From: an uncultured Desulfovibrio sp.
GTDB lineage: Bacteria; Desulfobacterota; Desulfovibrionia; Desulfovibrionales; Desulfovibrionaceae
Assembly (NCBI GenBank): GCA_913063155.1
Contig: CAJXYU010000002.1
Coordinates: forward strand, 434,001-498,000
Direction of reading: 5' to 3'
DNA: 64,000 nucleotides
A program made the translations under genes and the position numbers. Shown piece after piece: positions 23,941-33,392 of the stretch. The notes beneath the pieces were generated by a model, which had not been told where the DNA came from, searched no databases, and was given only the letters and a program-made list of their open reading frames with translations. Position 1 is the first letter of the stretch. Each line of letters opens with the position of its first letter.

Positions 23941-25170
23941 TTGATTTCTGAGGTTCAACTTGGGCGGTGTACAGTGAAATTCGATTTCGTCGGACGGCAG
24001 AGACACTTCGGATGGGTATGGCTCATTGCGTCCCTGGCCTTTGTTCTGCGCTGCGCTTATGTCCTTTCTCAGGGTGATGCGCTCCGGCTGCCGGATGAAC
24101 ACCGTTTTTGGTGCCATGCGCTCAACCTTGCCGAGAATTTTACCTATGCCTGCAACGGGGTGTTCGCTCACGACATGCCCCTGACCGCAATGTTCGCGGC
24201 CGTGTGCATCAAGCTTTTCGGCCCGTCGACCATGCCCGTACGTATCGGCTTCTGTCTGGTGTCGTCTCTCACCGTGGTCGTCACGGCGCGGCTTGCCCAA
24301 GCCTATTCCCGGTCCTTTCTTGCCGGGATTCTCGCCGCCCTCATGTCCTCATTCTATCCTTTTTTCATCTTCTACAGCGGGACCGTGCTTTCCGAAACTC
24401 TGTTTTTGTTTTTTTCCTCGTTGTTGTTTCTGCATTTTGCCGAGGGAAGGGAAGCCGCAGTGCGCTCCGGCCTCTCCGCAGGGCTGGCCCATCTGGCCCG
24501 TCCCACCCTGCTTTATTTTCTTCCCGTGGCCTGGGGGTGGCAGGTGGTCACAGGCAGGGCCGCCGTTTCCCGCGTGCTGATGGCCGTGGGCATATTCTTG
24601 CTGGTGCTGCTGGGGTGGGGAGTCCGCAACCAAGTGTTTTCCGGCCATTTTCTGGTCGCCACCCACAGCTCGGGCCAAGCGCTGTGGGAGGGCAACAATC
24701 CGTGGAACACCACCGGAGGAGTTTCCGAACCCCATTGGGGATATATGAATGACGCCCCGACAGGGCTGGATGCGGTGGAACTGGATCGGTGGAAGAAAGA
24801 GCAGGCCCTGAACTTCATCGTGGGGAATCCCGAGCGTTTTTTTGATTCGGCCTGGAAAAAGTTTCTGCGTTTCTGGCATCTGTGGCCCAATGCCGAGAAA
24901 TTCAGCAGCGGCAAGTACAAGTGGGCCTCGCTACTCAGCTTCGGCCCGGTATTGCTCCTTGCCTTGTTCAGCCCCTGGGTGCTGCGCCGCCAGTGGAAAG
25001 TCATAGCATTGCCCTGGCTGTTCATGGCCTATTACACGGTCCTGCATATGATCATCCTGGGGTCCATCCGTTACCGGTTGCCTTTGGAGCCGTTGCTCAT
25101 CGCCCTGGGGGCCGGTGTGGCTGCCAGGTTTTTGGGCAGCGAAACGGCGCGTACCGGCAGGCTGCGGTAA
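23941..25170 (+). CDS. GT39-type membrane glycosyltransferase
   Basis: A roughly 400-residue ArnT/PMT-like protein with about ten hydrophobic helices. The first external loop has the acidic LRLPDEHRFWCHA region after helix 1, and the family's SGTVLSETLFLFFSSLLFL and GLAHLARPTLLYFLP helices are clear. The start is uncertain: a TTG at 23941 gives 409 residues, a GTG at 23974 gives 398 and begins just before the first helix; neither has a good ribosome site. It stands alone, divergent from ruvX and ending 4 bp before the convergent FAD/Fe-S gene. Probably it glycosylates a lipid or surface polymer. Confidence 0.83.
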   Translation: MISEVQLGRCTVKFDFVGRQRHFGWVWLIASLAFVLRCAYVLSQGDALRLPDEHRFWCHALNLAENFTYACNGVFAHDMPLTAMFAAVCIKLFGPSTMPVRIGFCLVSSLTVVVTARLAQAYSRSFLAGILAALMSSFYPFFIFYSGTVLSETLFLFFSSLLFLHFAEGREAAVRSGLSAGLAHLARPTLLYFLPVAWGWQVVTGRAAVSRVLMAVGIFLLVLLGWGVRNQVFSGHFLVATHSSGQALWEGNNPWNTTGGVSEPHWGYMNDAPTGLDAVELDRWKKEQALNFIVGNPERFFDSAWKKFLRFWHLWPNAEKFSSGKYKWASLLSFGPVLLLALFSPWVLRRQWKVIALPWLFMAYYTVLHMIILGSIRYRLPLEPLLIALGAGVAARFLGSETARTGRLR

Positions 25171-25174
25171 CCGC

Positions 25175-28100
25175 CTACATCCCTCGGCGTTCCACTTTTT
25201 CCAGCAGGCTCGCCAGTTCCTTCTTCCATTTGGGACCGCCCACGCACTGGGCCAGATATTCCACAGTGTGCATGACCGGGTTGTGGCGTTTGATCTCCAT
25301 GAGGCTGCGCTGGATGCCCACCTTGCAGGACGGGCAGCCCACCACCACGGGACGGCGCTTGTCGTCGCCCAGGTCCTTGCCCAGTTGTTCTTCTTTCCGG
25401 GACCTGAGACGGTTGTAGATGTTGGGGCTGGTCAGCGCACCCAGTCCTGATTCGCCGCAGCAGCCGGGTGAAAGAGAGACCTTTGCGCCGGTCATATCGG
25501 CCAGGGCCTTGCGGTACAATTCCGGGGCCTTGTTCTTGGGTGCGTCCACCCACTCGGCATGGCAGGCCGCGTGGTAGAGCACCTCTCCCTTGCAGTCCAC
25601 GGGGCCGAGCCGTTCCAGCAGGAACTGCATGACGTCCTTGTGCTGCATGGGGTCCACCAGCTCCTGGGAGAAATCGTAGGACTCCAGGGATTCGCGGCAG
25701 GTGCCGCAGGAGGTCAGCAGGGTGGTGGCTTTGAGCCCGGCCTTGCCGGTCATGACCAGCACGTCGAGCATGTCCTGCACGTTGCGGTGGCGGTTGGTCT
25801 TGTAGGCCTCTTCACAGCCGCTGGCCAGCAGGGGATAGCCGCAGCACATGTGCTTGTGGGGCAGCACCACGTTCACGCCCGCCTTGAGCAGCAGGTAGAC
25901 CGTTCCCATGCCGATGTCGCGGGAAAAGAGGCTGGCGCCGCAGCCCGGGAAATAGAGTACGGTGTCGTCCGATTCGGCACCGGTCGCCTTGAACACGGAG
26001 CCCTTTTCCAGTTCCAGGCCTTCGGACAGGTTGCGGAAGTCGATGTGCGGGCCTGGCTTGAACATGGGGCTCTTGAGCTTCCTGCGCCAGCGAGCCGGGA
26101 TCAGGCTTGCGCTCCGGTTGGCCATGGTCTGGCCGATGGAAAGCGCCTTGGTCGTGCCCGGCAGGCGTCCAGACGGGTCCTTGGCCAGAGTTTCCAGCAT
26201 GACCTTTTTGAGCGGGTGCCCGGATTTGCCTTTGTAGTCCAGGAAGGCGCGCATGGCCAAGGCAGCCCCGGCCGAATCGATTTTCACGGGGCACACGGAG
26301 GTGCACTTGCCGCAGGCCGTGCAGTGGTCCATGAGGTCGCGCAGTCTGGCCATGAGGTCGTGGGCTGGTTCGCCGGTCTGGATCTGCGAATAGTAGATGG
26401 CCTCGATGAGTGCGCCCAGGCTGATGTTCTTGTTGCGTGGGTGGAACATGAGCCCCTGCTGCGGGAAATACATGGGGCAGACCTGCTTGCATTTGCCGCA
26501 GCGGGTGCAGGTCTGGATGTTGCGCAGGAGCCGCATGAGCTCTTCCTTGTCCTTGAGCGCGGTCTTTTCCAGAGCCTTGATGAGCCGGTTGAACGAGAAG
26601 GTGAAGGGCTGGCTCGGCAATGCTCGCTGGGTCAGCTTGCCCGGGTTGAGGATGTTCTTGGGGTCCACCTTGCGTTTGAATGCGGCCAGGGCCTGGATCT
26701 TTTCCTCGCCCAGGAAGGCGATCTTGGTGATGCCGATACCGTGCTCGCCCGAGACCTCGCCCTTGAGTTCCTTGACCTTGCGGAAGACCTCGTCCGCGGC
26801 CTCATGGGCCGAGGCCAGCATTTCCGGGTCGTTGGAGTTCACGGGCAGGTTTACGTGGCAGTTGCCGTCGCCCGCATGCATGTGGCTGGCCAGAATCACC
26901 CGCCTGGCCTGCATTTCCTCCCACAAGGCCTTGATCTCACGGTCCTGCTTCGGATAGGTGTCGCGCAACTTGGCCATGAGCATGCGGCACTGGCCTTCCT
27001 GCTCCTGATCCGAGATGTCGCGGAAGGTGACCTCGCCCGCCAGGATGTTCTTGACCCGGTGACGGGCTTCGCTCAGGTCCGGATCTTCCGGGTCCACACC
27101 CGGCAGGTCCGCTATCTTGGCCAGGGTTTTTCGATAGATCTTGGCCAGGTAGATGAGGTTCATGTCTTCCAGGAAATCCGAGAATTCCGGGACCACTTCA
27201 AGAGGAATGACGATGTCCTCGTTGATCTTGAAGCCCGAGGTGCGTTTGGAAATGGCCGAGAGCTTGTGGCGGTCTTCCCAGAAAAGTTCGGCCTCTTTTT
27301 CGTCGTGGGCCATGAAGATGTCCACGCCCTCGTAGTTCTCTGCCATGGCGACGATGGTCTGTGCCGCCTCGTCCAGTGCGTCTTCGTGGTTCGAGTCGAG
27401 CTGGAGGATGATGACCGAAATGGGATCGCCCTCGTACTGGCCGGACTTGGTTTTGTAGTCGATGGCCTGTACGTATTTGGGCCCGAATTCCTCCAGGGCC
27501 GAAATTTTTACCAGGTCGCCCTGGTGGCGGATGGTGTCCCGCAGGGCCACCACGTCCTTGATGACCAGCATGGCGTTGCGCATGGAGCGGCCGAAGAATT
27601 CCAGGCAGAGCACGCGTGAATGTTCGAGGGTGTCGTGGCAGACGAAGGTGGCCTCGGTGAAGATGCCGTCAACGCCTTCCTTCTGCACGCCGGGCAGTCC
27701 GCCCAGGAATTTGTTGGAAACGTCCTTGCCCAAGCCTTCGGCGCGCACCTCTTCATCCCGCAGGGTGACGGTGTCCAGCATTTTTCCGGATTCGTCGTAG
27801 ATGTCGAAAACGGCGTCTTCGCCCGGAAATATTTTGTGGCGTGGATGATTCCTGCGGCGCACCTCTATGATGCCGCCGTCCGGGGTGACCATGCGGTAGC
27901 GCAGGATGTTGTCGATGGTGGTGCCGTATTCGAAGCAGAACGGGCCGCCGGCGTTTTCCGAAAGGTTGCCGCCCAGGCTGGAACCGGCCTTGGAAGCGGG
28001 GTCGATGGTGAAAAGCAAGCCCTGTTCGGCTGCGGCCTGGATGGCGTTGAGCGTCAGCACGCCGGTCTGTGCGGTGAGGGTCTTGTTCTCCGGATCAATG

Positions 28101-28693
28101 TTCAGAATTTCCTTGAACCGGCTCAGGGAGAGAATGACGCAACGCTGGTAGGCCGGGATGGCGCCGCCAGTCAGGCCCGTACCGCCGCCGCGCGGGATGA
28201 TTCCGAAGCTCATCTCGTTGGCCAGCTTGACGATGCCCCGGATCTGCTCCTCGGTGGTGGGGAAGAGCACCAGCATGGGCAGTTCCATGCGCAGGTCGGT
28301 GGCGTCCGTGGCCGATTCGATGATGCAGTTCGGTTCGTCCCCGATGTTTTCCTCTGGCATGAAGCCTTTGAGGCGCTGTACCAACTGGGTGCGGAACTCG
28401 GTGTCCTCATCGAAACTGCGCCAGAATTCGCGGATGGCTGCGGACAGGATTTTGGGGTAGTCGCCTGACATGAGCGGTTTGGACATGTTCAGGCGGCGTT
28501 CCACGCTTTTGCGCACCAGTTCCGCATCGATGAAGGGATTATAGCGCACCAGGAAGAGTTCGGCCGCAAGGCTTGAAGCCAGTTTGCGGACCGCTTCGGG
28601 CCAGTCTGCGAATTGATCCAGGTCCACCATGCCGAAGGCGCGGGACATGAGTTGTTCGTCGGATATCGAAATATGGGGGCCGAGTTGTGCCAT
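25175..28693 (-). CDS. FAD-binding and 4Fe-4S fused oxidoreductase (D-lactate dehydrogenase-like)
   Basis: A 1172-residue fusion. The first 620 or so residues are an FAD-linked oxidase of the GlcD/Dld type, with the FAD-binding GIIPRGGGTGLTGGAIPAY and the C-terminal oxidase domain ending GEHGIGITKIAFLGEEKIQA. Two ferredoxin clusters follow (CTRCGKCKQVCPMYFP and CTACGKCTSVCPVKID), and then two CCG-type cysteine-rich domains of the GlpC/HdrD kind (HMCCGYPLLASG, CGTCRESLESY, CHAEW, SPGCCGESGLG). Such proteins oxidise D-lactate or another 2-hydroxy acid and pass electrons to the membrane pool; the substrate is not provable here. GAGG precedes the ATG. The gene is monocistronic with its own promoter. 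Confidence 0.94.
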   Translation of the reverse strand: MAQLGPHISISDEQLMSRAFGMVDLDQFADWPEAVRKLASSLAAELFLVRYNPFIDAELVRKSVERRLNMSKPLMSGDYPKILSAAIREFWRSFDEDTEFRTQLVQRLKGFMPEENIGDEPNCIIESATDATDLRMELPMLVLFPTTEEQIRGIVKLANEMSFGIIPRGGGTGLTGGAIPAYQRCVILSLSRFKEILNIDPENKTLTAQTGVLTLNAIQAAAEQGLLFTIDPASKAGSSLGGNLSENAGGPFCFEYGTTIDNILRYRMVTPDGGIIEVRRRNHPRHKIFPGEDAVFDIYDESGKMLDTVTLRDEEVRAEGLGKDVSNKFLGGLPGVQKEGVDGIFTEATFVCHDTLEHSRVLCLEFFGRSMRNAMLVIKDVVALRDTIRHQGDLVKISALEEFGPKYVQAIDYKTKSGQYEGDPISVIILQLDSNHEDALDEAAQTIVAMAENYEGVDIFMAHDEKEAELFWEDRHKLSAISKRTSGFKINEDIVIPLEVVPEFSDFLEDMNLIYLAKIYRKTLAKIADLPGVDPEDPDLSEARHRVKNILAGEVTFRDISDQEQEGQCRMLMAKLRDTYPKQDREIKALWEEMQARRVILASHMHAGDGNCHVNLPVNSNDPEMLASAHEAADEVFRKVKELKGEVSGEHGIGITKIAFLGEEKIQALAAFKRKVDPKNILNPGKLTQRALPSQPFTFSFNRLIKALEKTALKDKEELMRLLRNIQTCTRCGKCKQVCPMYFPQQGLMFHPRNKNISLGALIEAIYYSQIQTGEPAHDLMARLRDLMDHCTACGKCTSVCPVKIDSAGAALAMRAFLDYKGKSGHPLKKVMLETLAKDPSGRLPGTTKALSIGQTMANRSASLIPARWRRKLKSPMFKPGPHIDFRNLSEGLELEKGSVFKATGAESDDTVLYFPGCGASLFSRDIGMGTVYLLLKAGVNVVLPHKHMCCGYPLLASGCEEAYKTNRHRNVQDMLDVLVMTGKAGLKATTLLTSCGTCRESLESYDFSQELVDPMQHKDVMQFLLERLGPVDCKGEVLYHAACHAEWVDAPKNKAPELYRKALADMTGAKVSLSPGCCGESGLGALTSPNIYNRLRSRKEEQLGKDLGDDKRRPVVVGCPSCKVGIQRSLMEIKRHNPVMHTVEYLAQCVGGPKWKKELASLLEKVERRGM

Positions 28694-28752
28694 TACGCCT
28701 CAGAGTCCTTCGGGCGCAACGCCCGTGTTGCCTTGTTCAAAGGAAGAAAGGG

Positions 28753-28781
28753 AATATAGGTCCGCTTCTGCCGGTTGGCAA
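28753..28781 (-). promoter_or_regulatory. Promoter of the FAD/Fe-S oxidoreductase
   Basis: On the minus strand TTGCCA (28776-28781) and TATATT (28753-28758) are spaced by 17 bp. The leader of about 55 nt includes a CGGGCG-CAA-CGCCCG hairpin (28711-28725). The gap continues to 29035; apart from this promoter and the one for the opposite gene it shows nothing. Confidence 0.6.
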
Positions 28782-28962
28782 GGATAAAAAAATGAACAAT
28801 CCCAAATTGCTGGAATGACAAGGGTGCAATGGTATTTTGCGTTCTTTTTTGTCATAAATATTGCGTTTTCCGAAATAGTGGTCATATTTTCTCTCTTCAT
28901 ACGAAATAGTACCCCGAGTTGGGAATGAGGTGCAACATTCAGGTTCCTTAGCATCTCCGTTC

Positions 28963-28998
28963 TGGACAGCCGTGGCGTCCGGGTATAATTACCACGGC
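28963..28998 (+). promoter_or_regulatory. Promoter with inverted repeat for the class V aminotransferase
   Basis: A perfect TATAAT (28984-28989) has TGGACA 15 bp upstream. GCCGTGG (28969-28975) and CCACGGC (28992-28998) form a 7-bp inverted repeat around the -10, ending at the expected start of transcription. It may be an operator. Confidence 0.55.
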
Positions 28999-29035
28999 TT
29001 CACCACTGCAATTCTTCCAACAGGAGTTTTCCTGC

Positions 29036-30178
29036 ATGAACACATCGGATTTCGCAGAACTCAAGATGTTTATCACCGGGCCCACCCTGATCCGCAAGGA
29101 AGTGCGGGAAGCGGGCGCACTGCCCGAATTCGGTCACCGCGACAAGGAAAACGACAAGCGGTGCGTGCCCATCTTCAAGAATCTCAAAAAGCTTGCCGGG
29201 ATTTCCTCGAACGAGTATGAGCTTTTTCTCATCAACGGCTCCGGCTCCACATGCATGGAGGCGTCCATCCGCTCCCTGGTGCGCGACGACGAGACCGTGC
29301 TCAACATTTCCGTTGGGGCGTTCGGTGATCTCTACCACAATATAAGTAAAAACAACGGCAAGCGGGCAGAGTTGCTTCGCTTTCCCAACGGTCGCGCCGT
29401 GGAATTGGCCCGGGTGCGTGAGGCGCTGGAGAAGTTCAAACCGGGCGTGTTGACCGTGACTCACAACGAAACCAGCACCGGCGTGCTCAATAACGTCATG
29501 GCCGTATGTGAATTGGCCCGGGAATATGGCGTGCTGTCTGTGGTGGACGGAGTGTCCATCTTCGGCGGCATGGATATAGGGCTCGCCGAGGCGAAACCGG
29601 CCATGTATTGCACGTCCACTCAGAAGTGCCTGGCCCTGCCCGCCGGATTCGGCATCGGATTCGTTTCCCGCAAGGCGTTGGAAAAGGCCGAAACCGTTTC
29701 TGTGCGAGGTCATACGACGGACATCCTGCGTCAGATTTCCAAGTCGCGCAGTCATCAGGCCCTGACCACGCCCAATACGACGCTGCTCAATCAGATGGCC
29801 GTGCAGCTCGACTACATCATCAATGACGAGGGCATGGAAGCTCGGTTCGCTCGGTATGCGAAGATGCAGGGCATGGTGGAACAGTGGGTGGAGGCGCAGG
29901 ACGGGTACGAGCTGTTTGCCCAGGAAGGGTACCGCAGCCCGGTGATGACCGCGGTGCGTGCGCCCGAGGGCGTGAGTTTCGGTACGCTCAAGAACGTGCT
30001 CAAGGAACGCATGCGGGAGCGCGGCTACCTGTTCGATCCGGGCTACGGCAAGCTCAACCAGGAGTTGGAGGCGGCGGGAGAGCGGTCCATTTTCCGCATC
30101 GGCCACATGGGCGACATCATGCCGGACATGCTTGAGGACTACCTTGAGGAATTGGGCGAGGAATTAGCTCGGTTGTAA
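29036..30178 (+). CDS. Pyridoxal-phosphate aminotransferase, class V
   Basis: A 380-residue fold-type I enzyme of the alanine--glyoxylate / serine--pyruvate group. FITGPTLIRKEVREAG is the N-terminal substrate-loop motif, LFLINGSGSTCMEASIRSL the phosphate-binding region, LTVTHNETSTGVLNNV the cofactor pocket, VVDGVSIFGGMDIG holds the PLP Asp, and the Schiff-base lysine is K197 in CTSTQKCLALPAG. Likely reactions are transamination between alanine or serine and glyoxylate or a related keto acid, or 2-aminoethylphosphonate-type chemistry; sequence alone does not decide. CAGGAG precedes the ATG. It is monocistronic, between a strong promoter and a terminator. Confidence 0.93.
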   Translation: MNTSDFAELKMFITGPTLIRKEVREAGALPEFGHRDKENDKRCVPIFKNLKKLAGISSNEYELFLINGSGSTCMEASIRSLVRDDETVLNISVGAFGDLYHNISKNNGKRAELLRFPNGRAVELARVREALEKFKPGVLTVTHNETSTGVLNNVMAVCELAREYGVLSVVDGVSIFGGMDIGLAEAKPAMYCTSTQKCLALPAGFGIGFVSRKALEKAETVSVRGHTTDILRQISKSRSHQALTTPNTTLLNQMAVQLDYIINDEGMEARFARYAKMQGMVEQWVEAQDGYELFAQEGYRSPVMTAVRAPEGVSFGTLKNVLKERMRERGYLFDPGYGKLNQELEAAGERSIFRIGHMGDIMPDMLEDYLEELGEELARL

Positions 30179-30266
30179 GGTGGCCTGAAAAGAAAGTTAC
30201 CGGAGTGGGGGTGGGACTCCAGAACCGAATAGATACGTCATCCTGCTGGAAAACAGGAAGGGAATC

Positions 30267-30291
30267 AAAAGGGGCTTGAAGCCCCTTTTTT
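30267..30291. terminator. Bidirectional terminator
   Basis: AAAGGGGC and GCCCCTTT arms around a TTGAA-type loop, with A-tract and T-tract flanks, lie between the aminotransferase and the convergent DUF3298 gene, whose stop codon it touches. Confidence 0.9.
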
Positions 30292-30986
30292 CATTTCAGC
30301 ATCTTGGATAAGGCCGGTGAAAGGAATCCCTCCAGTCTGTCCCATTTCACCATGGCCTGGTGTTGGCCGAAAGCATACGCGGCCAGCTGATAGGGCGGGA
30401 AATAAAAGGTGATGCCTTCCGGGGAAAAGGTGAAGTGCTGATAGTTTTCGCTTTCGGGAGCGGTGCCGTCCACGAACCACTTCTCATCCACCTGATTTCC
30501 CAGGTCGGGACGGATCTGGGAGCGTGCGTCTTCGGCAATGAGCTCCAGTGCCGCGGGCAGGTCCGTGAACAATTCGTTCAACTTCATGTCCCTGCCTGTT
30601 GCCGGGTCGAAGTTGAAGGTGGTCACGAAATGGTTGGGATGCGCACCGCCCGTGAAATACATGACCTGAAATTTGACGCTCAGGATCTTGCCGGGGATGC
30701 CGGACAGGGCTGGCCCTATGTCGAGCATGAATTTCCAATGGCCGGGATTGCCGCTGTCCCCGGCTATGGTGGTTTTGAATTCGTGCAATGAATTCTGCAC
30801 CCAGGTGCGGACGGTCCTGTTGATGCGCCCGTCCGCCACGGCCGGATAGGCCGCCCGAATCTCCGCTTCGAACGTATCTTCCTGGATGTGGATGATGCCT
30901 GCCACGGGAGCGGGAAGGAGGGGGCCTGCCAATGCCTCGGTTACCAGAACAAGACCGAGGATGAGTGTGCTGATGAAAGTGCGCAT
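30291..30986 (-). CDS. Secreted DUF4163/DUF3298 (RsiV-like) domain protein
   Basis: A 231-residue exported protein. The signal peptide is MRTFISTLILGLVLVTEALA. The mature part has the DUF4163-type IHIQEDTFEAEIRAAYPAV, then VMYFTGGAHPNHFVTTFNFD, which is the typical YxGGAHP box joining the two domains, and the DUF3298 portion with HFTFSPEGITFYFPPYQLA. The fold is shared with the anti-sigma factor RsiV, but there is no anti-sigma helix here, so it is more likely a periplasmic binding protein of unknown ligand. It follows the hypF region on the same strand, 19 bp beyond the hypF end. Confidence 0.88.
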   Translation of the reverse strand: MRTFISTLILGLVLVTEALAGPLLPAPVAGIIHIQEDTFEAEIRAAYPAVADGRINRTVRTWVQNSLHEFKTTIAGDSGNPGHWKFMLDIGPALSGIPGKILSVKFQVMYFTGGAHPNHFVTTFNFDPATGRDMKLNELFTDLPAALELIAEDARSQIRPDLGNQVDEKWFVDGTAPESENYQHFTFSPEGITFYFPPYQLAAYAFGQHQAMVKWDRLEGFLSPALSKMLK

Positions 30987-31005
30987 GGTCCACCTTAACA
31001 GGCTG

Positions 31006-33351
31006 TTAGATTTTATCCAAGGCCAACAGTCGCTGCCCCCAGAAAGCCTGGCCCAAAGAGATGCAGGCGTCGTTTGGAGGCGCCATGGTGTGTTGGATCG
31101 CCTGCAGGCCGCACATCTCCAGCGCCATGGGCAGTTCCGAGGCGATGGTCAGGTTCTGCATGACACCGCCGGACAGGGCGACGTGCTCGATACCAAGGAC
31201 TTCGGAAAAGGCCGCGGCCATTTCCGATAAGCCATTGATGAGCCCCAGGTGAAAGCGGCGGGCGATTTTTCCCTTGTCCACGTTTTTCTCCAGGTCTTCC
31301 AGCACTCCGGCCACCAGTTGCAAGGTGTTCAGCACGGCGGGATCGTCTTCAGTTACCAGCGGGCAGGGGTAGGCTCCGCTTTCGGCCATGTCCTGAATTT
31401 TCTCCAGCCTGATGGCGGCCTGTCCTTCGTAGGAAATGGTGTCGGTCAGCCCCATGAGCCCGGCCACGGCGTCGAACAGACGGCCACAGCTGCTGGTGAG
31501 CGGGGCGTTGATGTTCTTTTCGAGCAGTTGCGGCAGCAGGCGCGAGGGCGTTTCGAAATTTTTCAGCCATGGCCAGCGGTACGTGCCCGGCTCCCTGATG
31601 CCCAACTCCCAGAGTGCGGCCTGGGCGATGCGCCACGGTTCGCGAACGGCGGTTTCGCCGCCGGGCAGCCGAAGATGGGCGAAACGCGCCAGGCGTTGGT
31701 GCTCCAGTCCGGCATTGTCCACGTACAGGCATTCCCCGCCCCAGATGGTGCCGTCCTCGCCGTAGCCCGTACCGTCCAGGGCCAGGCCGATGACCGGCCC
31801 GAGGTGCATGTTTTCGGCCAGCACGGCATGGATGTGGGCAAAGTGATGCTGGAGCGTCTTGACGGGCACATGGCGTTCGGCGGCGATTTCCTCGGCCAGG
31901 GGCGAGGTCATGTAATCCGGATGCAGGTCGCGCACCACCAGTTCCGGCTTGACCTGGAGGATGGATTCCAGGTGGTGCAGGATTTCCCGGTAAAAGCCGT
32001 AGACTTCCAGGCTCTCCATGTCGCCGATGTGTTGGCTGGGGAAGGCTTGGTTTCCCTTGGTCAGGGACATGGTGCACTTGAGTTCCGGCCCGGTTCCCAG
32101 CACCGTTGGAGCATTCGTCTCTTCAGTTGTGGATGGGAGAACGATCGGAGACGGGGTGAATCCCCGTGCTCTTCTCAGGAAAATAGGTTTGCCCGTACCC
32201 GGATTCATGCGCAGCACCGAATCGTCGCAGCGGATCAGAATGTCCCGGTTGTGCAGGAGAAAAAGGTCGGCGATATCCGCCAACCTTTTCAGTGCCTCGC
32301 GGTTGCCCAGGCAGATGGGCTCGGAACTGAAGTTCCCGGAGGTCATGACCAGGGCGGGCAGCCTGTCCTGCGCTTCGGCGTAGTGCTCAAAGAGCACGTG
32401 GTGCAAGGGCGTGTAGGGGAGCATGATGCCGATGAAGTTCGTGTCGGGCGCAATGGATGGGGCCAGGGGCGGCAGGGAAGCCTTGGCGGCCAGCACGATG
32501 GGCCGTTGCAGGCCCGTGAGCCACTCCTCTTCCTCGGGCATGATCTCGGCCAGTCTGCGGGCCGCGTTCATGTCCGGGACCATGACCGCCAGAGGTTTGT
32601 CCGGTCGGTTCTTTCGGCGGCGCAGTTCCAGCACGGCCTGTTCGTCGGTGGCGTCACAGGCCAGATGAAAGCCTCCCAGTCCCTTGATTGCCGCAATTTT
32701 TCCTTCGGACAATGCTCGTGCCAGTTGCCGGACGGCTTTGTCGCCGCGCGAAATTTCCTGGCCTTTCCGGTCCGTCAGACGGACCTCGGGGCCGCATGCG
32801 GGACAGGCATTGGGTTGGGCGTGGAATCGTCGGTCCAGCGGGTTTTCGTATTCGGCCCGGCAGTTTTCGCAGAGTGGGAAGCAGGCCATGGAGGTTCCGG
32901 ACCGGTCGTAGGGAATGCTTCGGGTGATGGTGTAACGCGGGCCGCAGTTGGTGCAGTTTGTGAACGGGTATCGGTAGCGTGGATTGTCCGGATTGCGCAT
33001 GTCCGCCAGGCAGTCTTGGCAGGTGGCCACGTCCGGACTGATGAGTACGCTGTGGCCTTCGCCCGCCGTGCTTTTGAGGATTTCAAAGGATCTTTCGCCG
33101 TCCACGGGCTCCATGGTTTTGGTGTCCAGGGTCACGATACGGGCCAGGGGGGGGAGCTTGGCCGTCAGGTCGGACGAGAAGTTCTGTACACCGCTCTCAT
33201 GAGACTGGACCTCGATAATGACGCCTTCCGGCGAGTTTTTTACCGAGCCCGTGACGCTGTTTTCCGTGGCTATGCGGAAGACAAAGGGGCGAAAGCCCAC
33301 TCCCTGGACCTGGCCGGTGATGATGAATTTACGGCGAAATAGTTGAGCCAT
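31006..33351 (-). CDS. hypF: Carbamoyltransferase HypF
   Basis: A 781-residue enzyme that turns carbamoyl phosphate into carbamoyl-adenylate and passes it to HypE, making the cyanide ligands of NiFe hydrogenases. Domains in order: acylphosphatase (GQVQGVGFRPFVFRIA, about 14-29), two zinc fingers (CQDCLADM...CTNCGPRY and CENCRAEY...CPACGPEV, about 105-185), a YrdC-like domain (about 200-380, KNRPDKPLAVMVPD), and a Kae1-like C-terminal half with LQHHFAHIHAVLAE and GLALDGTGYGEDGTIWGGE. The frame is open about 166 codons further upstream over the DUF362 gene, but the acylphosphatase start fixes this ATG. No other hyp or hydrogenase genes are in the window. Confidence 0.97.
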   Translation of the reverse strand: MAQLFRRKFIITGQVQGVGFRPFVFRIATENSVTGSVKNSPEGVIIEVQSHESGVQNFSSDLTAKLPPLARIVTLDTKTMEPVDGERSFEILKSTAGEGHSVLISPDVATCQDCLADMRNPDNPRYRYPFTNCTNCGPRYTITRSIPYDRSGTSMACFPLCENCRAEYENPLDRRFHAQPNACPACGPEVRLTDRKGQEISRGDKAVRQLARALSEGKIAAIKGLGGFHLACDATDEQAVLELRRRKNRPDKPLAVMVPDMNAARRLAEIMPEEEEWLTGLQRPIVLAAKASLPPLAPSIAPDTNFIGIMLPYTPLHHVLFEHYAEAQDRLPALVMTSGNFSSEPICLGNREALKRLADIADLFLLHNRDILIRCDDSVLRMNPGTGKPIFLRRARGFTPSPIVLPSTTEETNAPTVLGTGPELKCTMSLTKGNQAFPSQHIGDMESLEVYGFYREILHHLESILQVKPELVVRDLHPDYMTSPLAEEIAAERHVPVKTLQHHFAHIHAVLAENMHLGPVIGLALDGTGYGEDGTIWGGECLYVDNAGLEHQRLARFAHLRLPGGETAVREPWRIAQAALWELGIREPGTYRWPWLKNFETPSRLLPQLLEKNINAPLTSSCGRLFDAVAGLMGLTDTISYEGQAAIRLEKIQDMAESGAYPCPLVTEDDPAVLNTLQLVAGVLEDLEKNVDKGKIARRFHLGLINGLSEMAAAFSEVLGIEHVALSGGVMQNLTIASELPMALEMCGLQAIQHTMAPPNDACISLGQAFWGQRLLALDKI

Positions 33352-33392
33352 GTCGAGGTTGTAGCCCTGCGGCAGGCCGGTTGCAAGGGGTG

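Noticed and set aside
25559-27619. 686-codon open frame on the plus strand
   Set aside because: Antisense shadow of the FAD/Fe-S oxidoreductase, low-complexity Gly/Ala/Val composition, no recognisable motif.
31249-33342. 697-codon open frame on the plus strand
   Set aside because: Antisense of hypF; the hypF domains are complete in the other strand.
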